A stretch of 64,000 nucleotides of DNA from Saposhnikovia divaricata. Lineage: Eukaryota; Streptophyta; Magnoliopsida; Apiales; Apiaceae. The stretch covers positions 60,189,001 to 60,253,000 of the forward strand of contig CM071596.1 in NCBI GenBank assembly GCA_036435485.1, in the 5' to 3' direction. How positions within the stretch are numbered: the first letter of the stretch is position 1; the number at the start of each line of letters is the position of its first letter. Positions 11,029 through 22,532 of this stretch are shown piece by piece. The notes beneath the pieces are model-generated. The model did no database searches. It worked only from the letters and a program-made list of their open reading frames with translations, and had not been told where the DNA came from. Made by a program: the position numbers and the translations under genes.

Positions 11029-11335
11029 GATGTGAACATACATATATTTATACTTATTTTTTTAAAGAAAGTTTGTACTATCTTTTATATTTTTGTATTG
11101 GTTTATATTTGTTTTACATGCATTATAAGTCGATTTAGCAGAAAACTAATCATGCCTTAAGTCCACCTCAATAGCTCAGTGGTAGAGCATTAAAGTTTAT
11201 TGTTGATTTTATTTTTTAAATTTAGATATTTTTTTGAATTAGCATTTGTAGATTATATTGTGTTGAATTTTGGTGTCATTTCCAATTATGACATGTTTTT
11301 TGATTACTTTTTAATATCTTACTTTATCATATATT
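11029..11335. repeat. AT-rich spacer, copy 2 of the diverged duplication
   Basis: Aligns by eye with 9795-10060 across most of its length. It differs by a 67-bp insertion (11126-11192) between two copies of GCATTA; the insertion contains a tRNA-like half. Confidence 0.55.
11162..11190 (+). other. tRNA-derived 5' half (A box and D arm only)
   Basis: TAGCTCAGTGGTAGAGC fits a tRNA D arm (GCTC/GAGC stem, AGTGGTA loop) and the RNA polymerase III A box. No anticodon arm or T arm follows. It lies in a 67-bp insertion absent from the paralogous copy at 9795-10060, so it is a tRNA or SINE fragment, not a working tRNA. Confidence 0.5.
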
Positions 11336-11369
11336 TTTTTTAAAAATATATATTCTTTTTTAAATATTT

Positions 11370-12654
11370 TGTTGAGTATTGAATACAGTAAAAGAATACA
11401 GAGGGGGGGGGGGTGAATGGATTCTTGAACTTTTCTTTGTTCTTGAATTATTGCAACAAGATATGTGTTGAGTGTGTAAGATATGTAAGTGCAGATAACA
11501 AAGACAAACACAACACAATATCACTTTAATCTAATATTTTATTAGATAAAGATTTTGCTACAATCTGTGAATACAAATGATAGTATTCTCAGCTTCGTTT
11601 TTCTCAGAGAGATATTTCTTCTGTATATAAAAATCTTATCTCCAACAACTTCTACTTCTAAGGAAGTGAGGCTGTATCCTTATAGACATGGATGCACCTA
11701 CTTACTACAAATAAGGTAGGTAAACAAACTACTTTCCAGTCTGTCTATCTCATTTGAGTAAGAGTCCAAACGGCTACAGATTTGACTTTGTAAAGCCTGT
11801 TCAGATCCACTTCTTTAGCTCCTTGTCCCTTTGTCTTATCTCTCCAAGCTTCTTTGTAGGCTTTCCAATGTGCTTTATAGTACATAGTCAAATAAAGCGT
11901 CTTGGCTTGTTGCAGGTTTCTGACTTGTACAATTCTTCAGTATTTTATCTCCAAGAATGTATTCGAGAAGTGGCTAAGTGATTGATTCGAGAACTCGAAT
12001 TGACTTAATCGATAACTCTGAGTTCTCGAATAGTGTTATATTGACCTATCGAGTCACTTCTTGAATAGCTCTTTTCTCTGGGACTCCTTGAGATATCGAA
12101 TAGAGCATTTTGACATATCGAATGCCTGAGATGTCGAATAGCTTCTTTAGTCCTTGAGATATCGAATAGGGCATTGACTTGTTGACTCTTAGAGAACTTG
12201 AATGATGCTTTGACTTGTTGACTCCATGAGTTCTCGAATAGAGTAATAGACATATCGAATCTCTGAGATATCGAATGAGATATCGAACAGTGTATTCAGA
12301 GATATCGAATAGTGTCTTCTGAGATATCGAATCTCTGACTTCTCGAATAGACAAATGTACTTCTCTAATTGGTACTTAGGCAAATTCTTCATTTCTTCAA
12401 ATCCCAACTATGATTATTTGCCAGTCTTTCTCTCCTTGCTTGAGGCATGAACCTTGGAACTTCTTTCAAGCATTATTCTTGACTTTATAAGTACAGTTAC
12501 ACATCTAGGATTTGATGCCTATTACAAGTACAGAACAAATAGAAACTCAACAACTAGAGGTTCCCTCAGTTAAGAGGTCATGTAGGTAATGCATAGCATT
12601 ACACATACTTAGGCTTGTTATTAGATGTATTCAGGCATGCCTTTGTGACTAACA
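11370..12654 (-). repeat. 3' LTR of the Sirevirus-type element
   Basis: 1285 bp; on the minus strand it begins TGTTAGTCACAAAGGCATGC and ends CAATACTCAACA. It is preceded by the polypurine tract. It contains at least a dozen short motifs of the form GAGATATCGAAT or GAGTTCTCGAAT (11983-12350) and the near-palindrome TTCGAGAACTCGAA at about 11983. Confidence 0.9.
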
Positions 12655-12667
12655 ATCTCCCCCAAAT
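12655..12667 (-). other. Polypurine tract
   Basis: Minus-strand AATTTGGGGGAGAT abuts the TGTTAG start of the 3' LTR. This is the common plant copia plus-strand priming site and confirms orientation. Confidence 0.85.
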
Positions 12668-12698
12668 TGTGAGTAATCTTACAGCCTATGATGAAGTA

Positions 12699-15600
12699 CT
12701 AGCCATTGTCATTTGTTTCCCTTTCCATAGCATTGGCTTGCAAATCATCATATGCTTTCTGTCTTCTTTCTTTCTCCTTCCTTGTACTCTCATCCATAGC
12801 TTTTATTATTTCTGCCATAGCATCCAATTCTTCAAGCAAAATTGAGTCTTTGAAATCTTCAAGTACTGGTTTCAGAATGTTTGCAGGATAGTGGTTGAGT
12901 AGATTCATTCTGATGTGGACCTGATCCCCATTTCTCCTCCTATACTTCACCACATAGGGGTTAAACTGAACTCTACACAATCCCTTTACCCTTAGCTTTT
13001 CTGCTTCAATCTCCAGTCTCTCAATTTCTTTCTCCCTTGCTAGCCATTTCTCAAGACACTCTTTTCTGATTCTCTCCTCATGATCTGTCTTCATCTTCAA
13101 AAAATCAATTAGCTCCAGCTTCCATACTCTTTCCACTTTATCTTCTGAGCTCAACAATGCAATGATTCTTTCTATGTCATGTAGCTTGCCCCAGTGTTGA
13201 CATCCTCCTTGTTTGAATTTCTCCTCCCTTCCATCAGTATATTTGATCTCAAGGCAGTTATCAACAATGGCAACATGGTAGATTCTTTGAGCTTGTAAGA
13301 ATTGCAGTTGCTCTTCATCAAAATATTCATCTAGTGGTTGGAGTTTTAAGCCTGGATAGATTGTCAGAGTCCTTGATTTGGATAGCTTTGGTTTCCTTGC
13401 AGCTTGTTTGAATTTGATCCTTTTTACATGGTTGCCTGGGAGTAGCATGTGACCTTTGTTTGTAGACCATTGTAGTATTCCATTAGCAGTTTGCTTTTTG
13501 AAATATACAGATGGTTTCTTGACTTGAATCTTCTTCTCTTCTTGAGGTGGCAAGACAGTTACAGAAGCCATAGATGTAGATTTTGGTAGGTCACTACTAA
13601 CAGTATTCACCCTAGACTTAGAGTCTTGTATTGTGGTGAGGTTACTGTCAGCAATTCCTAAGGCTTGCTGTCTTCCACTTTTCCTCTCAGAGACTTTACC
13701 TTGGTCATCATCATTCTTCTTCTCCTTACCATCCTTCTTCTTATTTTTATCTTCATCATCCTTATCACTCTTGTGATGCCTTCTCCTTCCATCACTTTTG
13801 TCTCCATCCTTGTCTTGATCACCATCCTTGCTAGGGTTGAACTTAGCAGATTCAGGTACAATGCCAGTTGCAATGTATGACCTGAGATAAGATATAGCTT
13901 CCAATTCTTTTGCTGTTCTTAAACCCTTCTTCTTGTTCAGCTGCTCAATGATGGCAATAATGAGAGATTTGTTCTGAGGAATTAGATGCTTAGGGATGAC
14001 CAGCTGCTTGATATCATCAATTCTTGTTGCAGCCTGATAGATGATGGTTCTAGGATTTGTGAATACTTCAGGTAGCCTTGCTGGTTGACCATCCCTTAGC
14101 TCTTCAAAGAGACTCTTGCAGTTTTCATCCTTCTTTTCAATCATTCCAAGGAACACATCCACTTCTGAGTGCTTTAGACCCTGTAGAGTGTTGATGGTTA
14201 AGTGCCATATCTTATTCTTTCCTACCATCATTATCTCTTTGAGCCATAGGCCGTCAACTCTCCTTGGCACTATAGTGAGAAAGTCAATCTGACTCTTCAA
14301 ACTCCTATGATATGACAAAGCATCACCAGCCTGTTCTCTTGAGACTTTCAGAAACTCCAAGAATGCATCATCATGATAGACATTTGAGTTTGCAATTTCT
14401 TGTAGCTTGGCCTCAGTGACCACCTTCACTTCTACTGGCTTGGCACTCTTAGATATGGAGATTTGAGGTTTGTCAGATAGCATACTCCCTGCAACCACTG
14501 TGGTTGTAATAGATTGCTTTTGACCACTGGAAGTAGTGATGTGCACAGTTGGTAGAGTGACAACTGGCAGAGAAATAGGAGGCTCATCAACTTTGTCTTT
14601 TCCTTTGCCAGGCACATGAGTTAAAGATTTAGTTCTTTGATGACCACCTTCAATGATTTTGATGCCTTTTACTGGTGGTTTCTCCCCCTTTGTATTTGAG
14701 TTTCTTGATGTCCTCTTCTCCCCCTTAGGCTTGTTGTCAGGCACAGAGGCTATTGGAGTGACCTTTGGGGTTGAAGATTCGTCAGGTAGAAGGGGACCCA
14801 TGTGCTTCATCATTGCAGACAACATTGATTGTTGATGCAGAAGAACATCAGATGTGGTGGTGGCTTGAGTGTTCAACTGCTCAGTAAGAGTTTGTACTTT
14901 GTCTGTAAGATGAGCATTAGATTGAGTGAGAGTAGCTACCTCCTTTTCAAGTGCATCTACCTTGCTGAACAATGCAGAGGATTTGAAGCCAGACATGGAT
15001 TGTTCTTTGAGTCTCTGCACTTCAAACCTAGACATCTCATGCACAGGGACCTCAGTGACCAGCTTGTCTCCATATTGATTTGGAAAAAGGGTCCTGAGCA
15101 TGGCATTGGCTTCAGTTATCTGATCAGTGAGATTTTGGAATTTGTGCCCCAGGCCTGTGACAGCATCCTTGAGAATAGCCAAACCATTGTCCATCTTGGT
15201 GCAGGTAGACTTACAGGCTAGAATGTCCTTGACTACAGTCTCCAATTGAGGGAATTTGGAATCAAAAGTCCTCTTTATCTCATGCACCTCCTTGGTTGTG
15301 GCTGAACACACTTCATTAACTTCTGTCTTTAGACCTTTGCCAAGGTAGTGTACAGCCTTGAGAATGCCCTTGTAGCTGTCATTCACTGCTTCATACACAT
15401 CAGTAGGAGTGAGAGATTTGGCATTGGACCCTAGTGAAGTGATGTATTCTTCTCTGAGGTACTGGAGACCTTCTGAGAGAGAGATGTCATTCTTTCATTG
15501 TAGCCAAGCATCTACGTTTCCATCCCTCTCAGTTTCATCTATGATCTTAGCCTTTTGTATCTCTACATCATCTCTGTGGCATTAGAGGATTGCTTCATAG

Positions 15601-17480
15601 TCTGGATTGGGCATGTCTGCAGTGAGAAGGTGTTGAGCAATCTTTGTGAACTCAGGGATCTGATCCACAATTAAGCTTTGGAGTGCTTCAACCGTCAATT
15701 GTGGTGGAACAGACCCTGATCCTGAAGCACTGTCATGTTGCACAGGCTTCAGCCATTGAGACATATAGTTAGAGCTAGAGCCAGGCAAGCTAGACTCCTC
15801 AGTTACAGATGCAACTTCTGTAACCGGATGGAAAGACTCTACTACTGTTGTCTCCACAGGAGTGGGATGGGTTACAACAGTAGTTGACATAGGCACAGAG
15901 TCTCTAGTTAAAACTAGTGAATCCTCTGTGTTTGTGATGGTGTCATTAGGAGATGCCCCAGCATGCATTCCCTGACCATCTAAATGTGGTACCTGGGTGG
16001 TGAGCAAGGTGTCTGGAACCAAGTCACTTGAATCCATTGGCTCATCAAGAGAAAAGAATTATTGATGATCAATGCCTTGCTCCTCAATTGCTTGAGATGC
16101 AGGCTCCAAAGAAATATGAGTGGTAGATTCTGGAAGAGAAGTGTGTTGTAGATTAGATTTTGGCAACTCCCCCTGAGAGATAGAGGGAGTTTCAATTGTG
16201 ATGTGCTCTCCACTCAGTGTTGTGCCAGCCTTATCACTCCCTTGTGCTGACTCTTTACAGATAGGTGCATTGGGGAGGATGCTTGATTCTATAGATGCAC
16301 CCTGTTGAGAGGATACATCTAGTGAGCTGTGTGCCCCTGATTTTACAACTTCAGCCATTTGGGTGACTGAAGAGGTGGTTTTAGACTTCTTCTTCTTCTT
16401 TAGGCTAATGATAGGTGACTCAGGTTCCTCACCTTCTAAACCTAGTTCTATAGCCAAGGCTGCTTCAGTTAAGATGGTTAAAGGTTCAGAAGCAACCTGT
16501 TTTCTCTTCTTTTTACTAACATCACCCTTTTGAGAGGATGATGCAGTTGGCTCTGTGTTTGGTAGAGTGTTTGTCTGAGAGGGTTGGTTAGCAAGCCTTG
16601 GGTTAGCATTATGTTCTTCTTGCTTAGGCTGTGCTAACTGAGATTTAGACTCAAATATTGGCATGTTGTGGGGGTAAGACCTAAACAAACCCTCCATGTG
16701 GGGAGTTATCTGAAGCCTTACATCCACATCATTCCTAGTCTCCAAGTTACCAAAAATAAGTTTGGTCATGGACCTAGGATAGCCTATTTTACTTTTATCT
16801 AATCCATGCAATTCAATCAATGAAGCATTTTTAAAATTAAGTACTGATTGAATAAAGTGGGGAAAGAAAATTTTAGTACCTCTCTTGGCTGTGTTCTTAC
16901 CAAGTCTCCCATATAGCTCTTGTATGATGAGATGTCCAACATCTATCTTTCTCCCATGAGCCAAGGCATAGGCAAGCTGCTGCACAGGTGTACTAATCTG
17001 ATTAAAGCTCGATTTCCTGGCAGCGAATACATGAAGGAGTGTAGAAAAAACATAGCTCCATTCCTTTCTCAAGTACTTCCTATTCAGCTTTCCAAGTTTA
17101 ATAGCCTCTGAGTAGTTGATAAATTCAAAGAATTCTTCCAACTCAGCATCTGTGGCAAGGGAGTCATATGCCTCTTGCTGCAAATCCAAGGCTTGATTCA
17201 TGTCTGCGGTAGTGATAGTAATATCCACGCCTTGAATCTTGCAGTAGACAACATATGAGGTAATTGCATTCTCAAGGGCGATGACCTCCACTGTAGCTGT
17301 CCTCCAGAATTGTTCTAATAAGTCTATGTACAGGGTTGGGTTGGCTGATAGTGCACCCTTGATGTAAGATTCAGACAACCATCGAACAAAGCACTTGAAA
17401 TTAGCATTTGGTGCTTCCACATCACTGGTAATTGCGATGAAATTGGTTTAGAATGGTATGGTGAGTTGAGTGTTTGCCAT
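12699..17480 (-). pseudogene. Giant third ORF downstream of copia pol (env-position ORF), four in-frame stops
   Basis: One continuous reading frame of 1593 codons from ATG 17480 (MANTQLTIPF) to the stop at 12699, broken only by TAA 17448-17450, TAA 16059-16061, TAA 15582-15584 and TGA 15495-15497; there are no frameshifts. The N-terminal third (below 17420) is a folded-looking domain with FVRWLSESYIKGALSANPTL and LAYALAHGRKIDVGHLI. It resembles the extra ORF seen after pol in plant Sirevirus-like elements. The middle is Ser/Thr-rich. The C-terminal ~900 residues hold coiled coils, a Lys/Asp-rich block (about 13700-13850) and a Glu/Arg-rich coiled coil near the end. No signal peptide or membrane segment is seen, so it is not a classical envelope. 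Function unknown. Confidence 0.7.
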
Positions 17481-18322
17481 TTGGGTAGAGAAGAAAAGAG
17501 AATTAAGGTTGAAGAAGAAATTCGCAGTTAGGGTTTTCAGAGGTTTTAAGAGTTTAGATGCTTGAGAAATCGAACGAAATGAGTTGAACAATTGTGAAAT
17601 TGTATATATATGAATAACTTGAGTTGTCGATTAGATATAAGTTTTGTATCAACAAGACAGTCATTCGAGAAGTATAAAACAACTATTCGATAAGTCAAGA
17701 AAGGCTTATTCGATATCTCAAGCAGTTTGTAACTCACAGCTGGCAGTTATTTAACTCAGAAAATAATTCTAAGCTAAATAAAATGTGTTTTTATGAGCGA
17801 AATGAAATTTTGAATATAAATCCAAAAAGTGATTAAGTGTCAGGGAAAAATCAGCCTTTTCAAATGATTCGATAACTCAAATACAGTATTCGAGAACTCC
17901 ATCACTTGAGAACTAAAATACTCTTTTCGAGAACTCAGAGTGTGCTATTCGATTTCTCCAAAAGACACTATTCGAGAACTCAAGAGGGTTCTAGATAGGC
18001 CTATTCGAGAACTCAAGCCATGACAAAACAATGAACCATTCGAGAAGTCTGACTTATCGAACTATACTTTTCACTCCTAAAATTCAATTTTCACTATCTT
18101 TTAAAATTTACCAGAAATATTCACTAAAGAATATTCTACCAAATTAAATAGTGATTCTCTCAAAATTTCACAGAAATTTCAAGCTAAAGCTGTATGATTT
18201 TCAACATATGCAGCATTGTGAAATATTTATAAATCATACTCCAGTCAATACTTACTTCAAAAATATTGAGCATTTGATAAAGTAAGTATTTACTGCTGCA
18301 ACAATCTAGTTGATATATTCAC
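17481..18322. other. Non-coding region between pol and third ORF with TTCGAGAACTC motifs
   Basis: No ORF of substance. At least ten copies of a motif ATTCGAGAACTCA or close variants lie between about 17560 and 18065, in the orientation opposite to the copies in the LTR. Possible promoter or splice region for the third ORF; the motif role is unknown. Confidence 0.6.
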
Positions 18323-18982
18323 TTAGCCAGAATTTGAAAAATTCAGCATTCCAATCTCACTAACCAACCTTGTGAAGGTGGCTTCATCTAATGGCTTAGT
18401 GAATATGTCAGCTAGTTTTTTCTCTGTGGGAACATAATGTAACTCAATGGTTCCATTAGTTGCATGCTCCCTTATGAAGTGGTATCTGATGTCAATGTGC
18501 TTTGTCCTAGAATGATTGACAGGATTGGAAACTATAGAGATTGCACTTGTGTTGTCACACATGATTGGAATTCTTTCCAACACAAGTCCATAATCTCTAA
18601 GTTGGTTTCTGATCCAAAGCACTTGAGCACAGCAACTTCCAGCAGCTATGTACTCAGCTTCAGTTGTGGAAGTTGACACAGATTGTTGTTTCTTGCTGTA
18701 CCAAGAGACTAACCTTTGTCCAAGAAACTGGCAGCTACCTGAGGTGCTTTTCCTATCCACTCTGCATCCATCATAATCAGCATCAGAATAACCAACCAGA
18801 TTGAACCCTGTGTCCTTAGGATACCATAACCCCAAGTTTGGTGTGCCCTTCAGATATCTGAAAATCCTCTTTATTGCTATCATATGTGATTCCTTTGGAT
18901 TTGATTGAAACCTTGCACACAAGCATGTTGCAAACATGATGTCTGGCCTACTAGCAGTGAGGTGGATTAGAGAACCAACCAT
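18323..18982 (-). pseudogene. Copia RNase H domain
   Basis: Degrades the RNA strand of the RNA/DNA hybrid during reverse transcription. The 219-residue fragment shows the copia RNase H pattern: GYSDADYDGCRVDRKSTSG, STTEAEYIAAGSCCAQVLW, CDNTSAISIVSNPVNHSRTK and the terminal LADIFTKPLDE. It ends with the natural C-terminus of pol. It lies in a different frame from the RT fragment upstream; the shift is near 19000. Confidence 0.88.
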
Positions 18983-19002
18983 GCCTCCGTAGATTGAGAT
19001 AT

Positions 19003-20577
19003 CTACCTCTTGCCCTTAACATCTTCATCTAACTTGGTGGCAGTGGCCATGGGTGTCTTTGCAGGCGAGCATTCTTCTAAGTCAAATTTCTTCAATAGAT
19101 CCTTGATGTATTTGGTTTGACTTATAAAAATGCCATCCTTCCTTTGACTCACTTGCAGCCCAAGAAAGAATGTTAATTCTCCCATCATACTCATCTCATA
19201 TCTGCTCTGCATGAGCTTAGAGAATTTCTCACACAGATTCTCATTTGTAGAACCAAATATGATATCATCCATATAGATTTGAACTAAGATAATATCATCA
19301 CCATGTTTCTTGTAAAACAGTGTCTTGTCTAGTGTGCCTCTAGTGAATTGATTCTCCAGTAGAAATTGTGACAATGTGTCATACCATGCCCTAAGAGCTT
19401 GCTTAAGTCCATACAATGCTTTAAGCAATCTGTAGACAAAGTGAGGGAATTGTGGATCCTCAAAGCCAGGTGGCTGTTGCACATATACTTCTTCTTCCAA
19501 CTCCCCATTCAGAAATGCACTCTTGACATCCATTTGATAAACCTTGAAATTAGAATGTGCAGCAAATGTCAAGAAAATTCTGATGGCCTCTAGTCTAGCA
19601 ACAGGGGCAAAAGTCTCATCATAGTCAATGCCTTCCTGTTGAGAGTATCCTTTTGCAACCAACCTTGCTTTGTTTCTTATGACTACACCATTTTCATCCA
19701 TCTTATTCCTTAGAACCCATTTTGTTCCAACAATGGTTCTATCCTTTGGTGCAGGCACAAGTTCCCATACTTTGCTTCTTTCAAATTGGTTTAGCTCCTC
19801 TTGCATAGCAATTATCCAATCAGGATCCAACAATGCATCATCAAGTTTCTTAGGCTCAACTTGGGATAGAAAGCAACCATAGAGACATTTATTTATAGTT
19901 GTTCTCCTTGTCCTCACTCCTGTATTTGGATCTCCAATTATCTGATCTGCAGTATGTGATCTATCCCATTTCCTTGTATGTTCAGATTGATTTCTCAGCC
20001 TTGATGTTGCTTCATCATCCAGATCATGATCATTTACATTTCCTCCCCCTGTGAAGTTGCCACTAATCACAGGTGTGTCTTGGATGCTTGTTTCTTCATT
20101 GTTGGTTGACACAGGTTCTTCATTCACTTGAGTTTGTTGGATTGTGGGCTCAAATTCAGTTTCAATCTCCTCATCAGAATAATCTAGATTGTCAAACTTC
20201 AAAGGATCTTTATCTTCATCATTGGCTTCTTCTAATCCAGGTAGTTTGCTGTCATCAAATGTCACATATGTGCTTTCCATAACTTTCTTTTGAGTGATGA
20301 CATAAACTTTGTATGCAATTCTTTCCATAGAGTAGCCAAGAAAAATTCCTTCAAATGCTTTTGCATTAAACTTTCCAACATATTCTGAATTGTCTTTTAA
20401 CACAAAGCATTTGCTTCCAAAAGTATGAACATACTTTAGAGTGGGCTTCTTTCCAGTCATCAAGTTGTAAGGTGTCTTTCCAGTGTTTTTGTTGATGTGG
20501 GTTCTGTTTTGGATATAGCATGCAATGCTCACAGCCTCAGCCCAAAAACATGTAGGCATCTTTGCATCAAGTAACAT
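19003..20577 (-). pseudogene. Copia integrase C-terminus and reverse transcriptase
   Basis: Residues 1-110 are the end of the integrase core and the TFGSKCFV/FLGYS region. A Glu/Asp-rich linker follows (110-230). RT spans about 255-510, with YQMDVKSAFLNGELEEEVYV and the catalytic box IYMDDIIFGST (YMDD at 435-438). The FGST after the box is characteristic of Sirevirus-like RTs. Out of frame with both neighbours. Confidence 0.9.
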
Positions 20578-20594
20578 TGTTCTAGCAGCCTCAA

Positions 20595-21578
20595 TCAGAG
20601 TTCTATTCTTTCTTTCAACAACTCCATTTTGTTGTGGAGTCCTTGGAGCTGAGAATTATTGAGAAATACCATTCTCTTTGCAGAATGCTTCAAGCATGAC
20701 ATTTCTGAACTTCCATTATCACTTCTTAATGCAATCACACTTGCATTGTTGGCCTTTGCTTCCTTGTCAATTTTCTTTATATGCTCAATGATTACTTGTG
20801 GAGCCTCATCCTTTGATGCCTGAAATTCTACCCATGTATACCTTGTGAAATCATCAACCATCACCAGAGCATACTTTTTCCTTCCTAGTGACATAATATT
20901 GACAGGCCCAAACAAGTCCATATGAATTAGTTGTAGGGGCTTGGTTATTGATGTCACTGTCTTTGACTTGTGGCTTGATCTTTTCATTTTTCCCTTTTGA
21001 CAAGCCTCACACACTCCTTCTTGACAGAATTCAAGTGTGGGCATGCCTCTCACTAACTCCCTTTTGACTAGAGAATTAATGCCTTTGAAGTTCAAGTGTG
21101 ATAGCTTCTTATGCCACAGCCAACTTTCTTCATTTGATGCTTTTGAGTAAAAGCAACAGATTTTGTCCTTGTTTGCAGAGTTCATATTGGCTACAAATAG
21201 GCTTCCTTTCCTTACTCCAGATAGAGCAACGTCACCAGTCTTCTTGTGGGTGATCAAACATTCATCTTTGTCAAAATTCACTTTGAAGCCTCTGTGAGTA
21301 AATTGACCAACACTCAGTAGATTGTGCTTGAGCCCCTTGACCAGTGCTACATTTTCAATGATGACATTTCCAATTTCCAACTTGCCATATCCCAGTGTGT
21401 TGCCAATGCTGTCATCTCCAAAAGCAACCATTGGGCCAGCCTTCTCCTCATATTGTGATAGCAGGGCCATATCACCAGTCATATGGTTTGAGCATCCACT
21501 GTCCAAAATCCACATGACCTTCCTTTCACTTTCTTTGCCCTGCAAACACAAAGGTATTACTTCTCCTTTGGTACCCAA
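20595..21578 (-). pseudogene. Copia protease, pre-integrase zinc domain and integrase core
   Basis: The aspartic protease motif DSG is at residues 26-28 (WILDSGCSNHMTGD). The HHCC zinc-binding domain is at H156, H161, C190, C193. The integrase core begins near 215, with catalytic D221 (HMDLFGP) and D287 (SDNG); the third acidic residue falls after the frameshift at the 3' end of the fragment. The protein would insert the cDNA into the genome. Confidence 0.88.
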
Positions 21579-22315
21579 ACAAGTTTGGGTCCATGTGGCT
21601 TAGCAACAGTTTTATCATAAACAGCATGCTTATCAATTTTCTTGATGTTAGTCTTCTTATCACTGTTAGAAGTCTTAGAATCAGGGTTCTTAGACTTAGG
21701 TGACAGAGGCACCTTCCTAACTTTAGGAGGACTTAAAGACTTTGTTCTTGTGTAGTGTGTGTGAACATTGTGACTGATGCAACCTTCCATGAATTGTCTT
21801 CTCAAATTAAAGCAACTAGTCATTACATTCATGTTACATGGCATACAATCAAATTTATCACAGAAAGGAGAGTCTCTATGTCTTAAAGGCACAGAGCAAT
21901 CATAGAATGGTTTAGCAACACTACCATATGGTTTCTTGCATGCATGAGTTAAATGAATAGTGCTAAAACAATTTTGACAAACTTTCCTAGGGGCATTTGG
22001 CACATAAGCATAATTGTTGTCCTTGTTAATCCCTAATTTGCCATTCCTGTTTTGTTTCTTTTTTGCCACTTTCTTCTCAAACTCATTATTCCCAGCTGAA
22101 ACAAACTTCACAAATTTCTCAAGTCTAGTTCTACCTCCTACTGGCTCCTTGGCTTTGGTTTTGACATTCTCACTCTTAGAGGATGCTTGTTGTTCATTTG
22201 ATTGTGTCTTATCTTCATCATCCAACATTTGCTTAATGAGTAAGGCATTCTCATCAATCTCAAGTGTTGGTGCTTTAAATATTGGGGTCTCAACTTTTTT
22301 TAAAACCTGAGGCAC
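21557..22315 (-). pseudogene. Copia gag-protease linker with second CCHC knuckle
   Basis: A Lys/Ser-rich region joining gag to protease. It contains CQNCFSTIHLTHAC, which keeps CX2CX4HX4C spacing but lacks the usual glycine and aromatic residues, so it is a second, divergent zinc knuckle. The frame stays open upstream to about 22366, where a stop lies. It overlaps the next fragment by 22 bases in another frame, which marks a frameshift. Confidence 0.75.
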
Positions 22316-22532
22316 TTCCTCTTGAACAACAATGTCATCTTCAATGACTGCATAGCCTTTCCTCTATTTGAGAATGTCATAATCAAGTCCAATAGCAGCC
22401 TTAGGTCTAGCTAGATTTTTCTCATGGTAGGACTGCAATAGACTAGAGGAATTCTTAAATGTTTTCAATTTAAATTCATTTTCAGCTAGTTCATCCCTAT
22501 GAGCTTTCTCAACTTGACTAGCACATAGAACC

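Noticed and set aside
11162..11190. Functional tRNA gene
   Set aside because: Only the D arm and A box are present; the anticodon and T arms are missing.
12005..12407. Minus-strand ORFs in the copia 3' LTR
   Set aside because: Generated by the TATCGAAT motif repeats; the same sequence recurs in the 5' LTR without conservation of frame.
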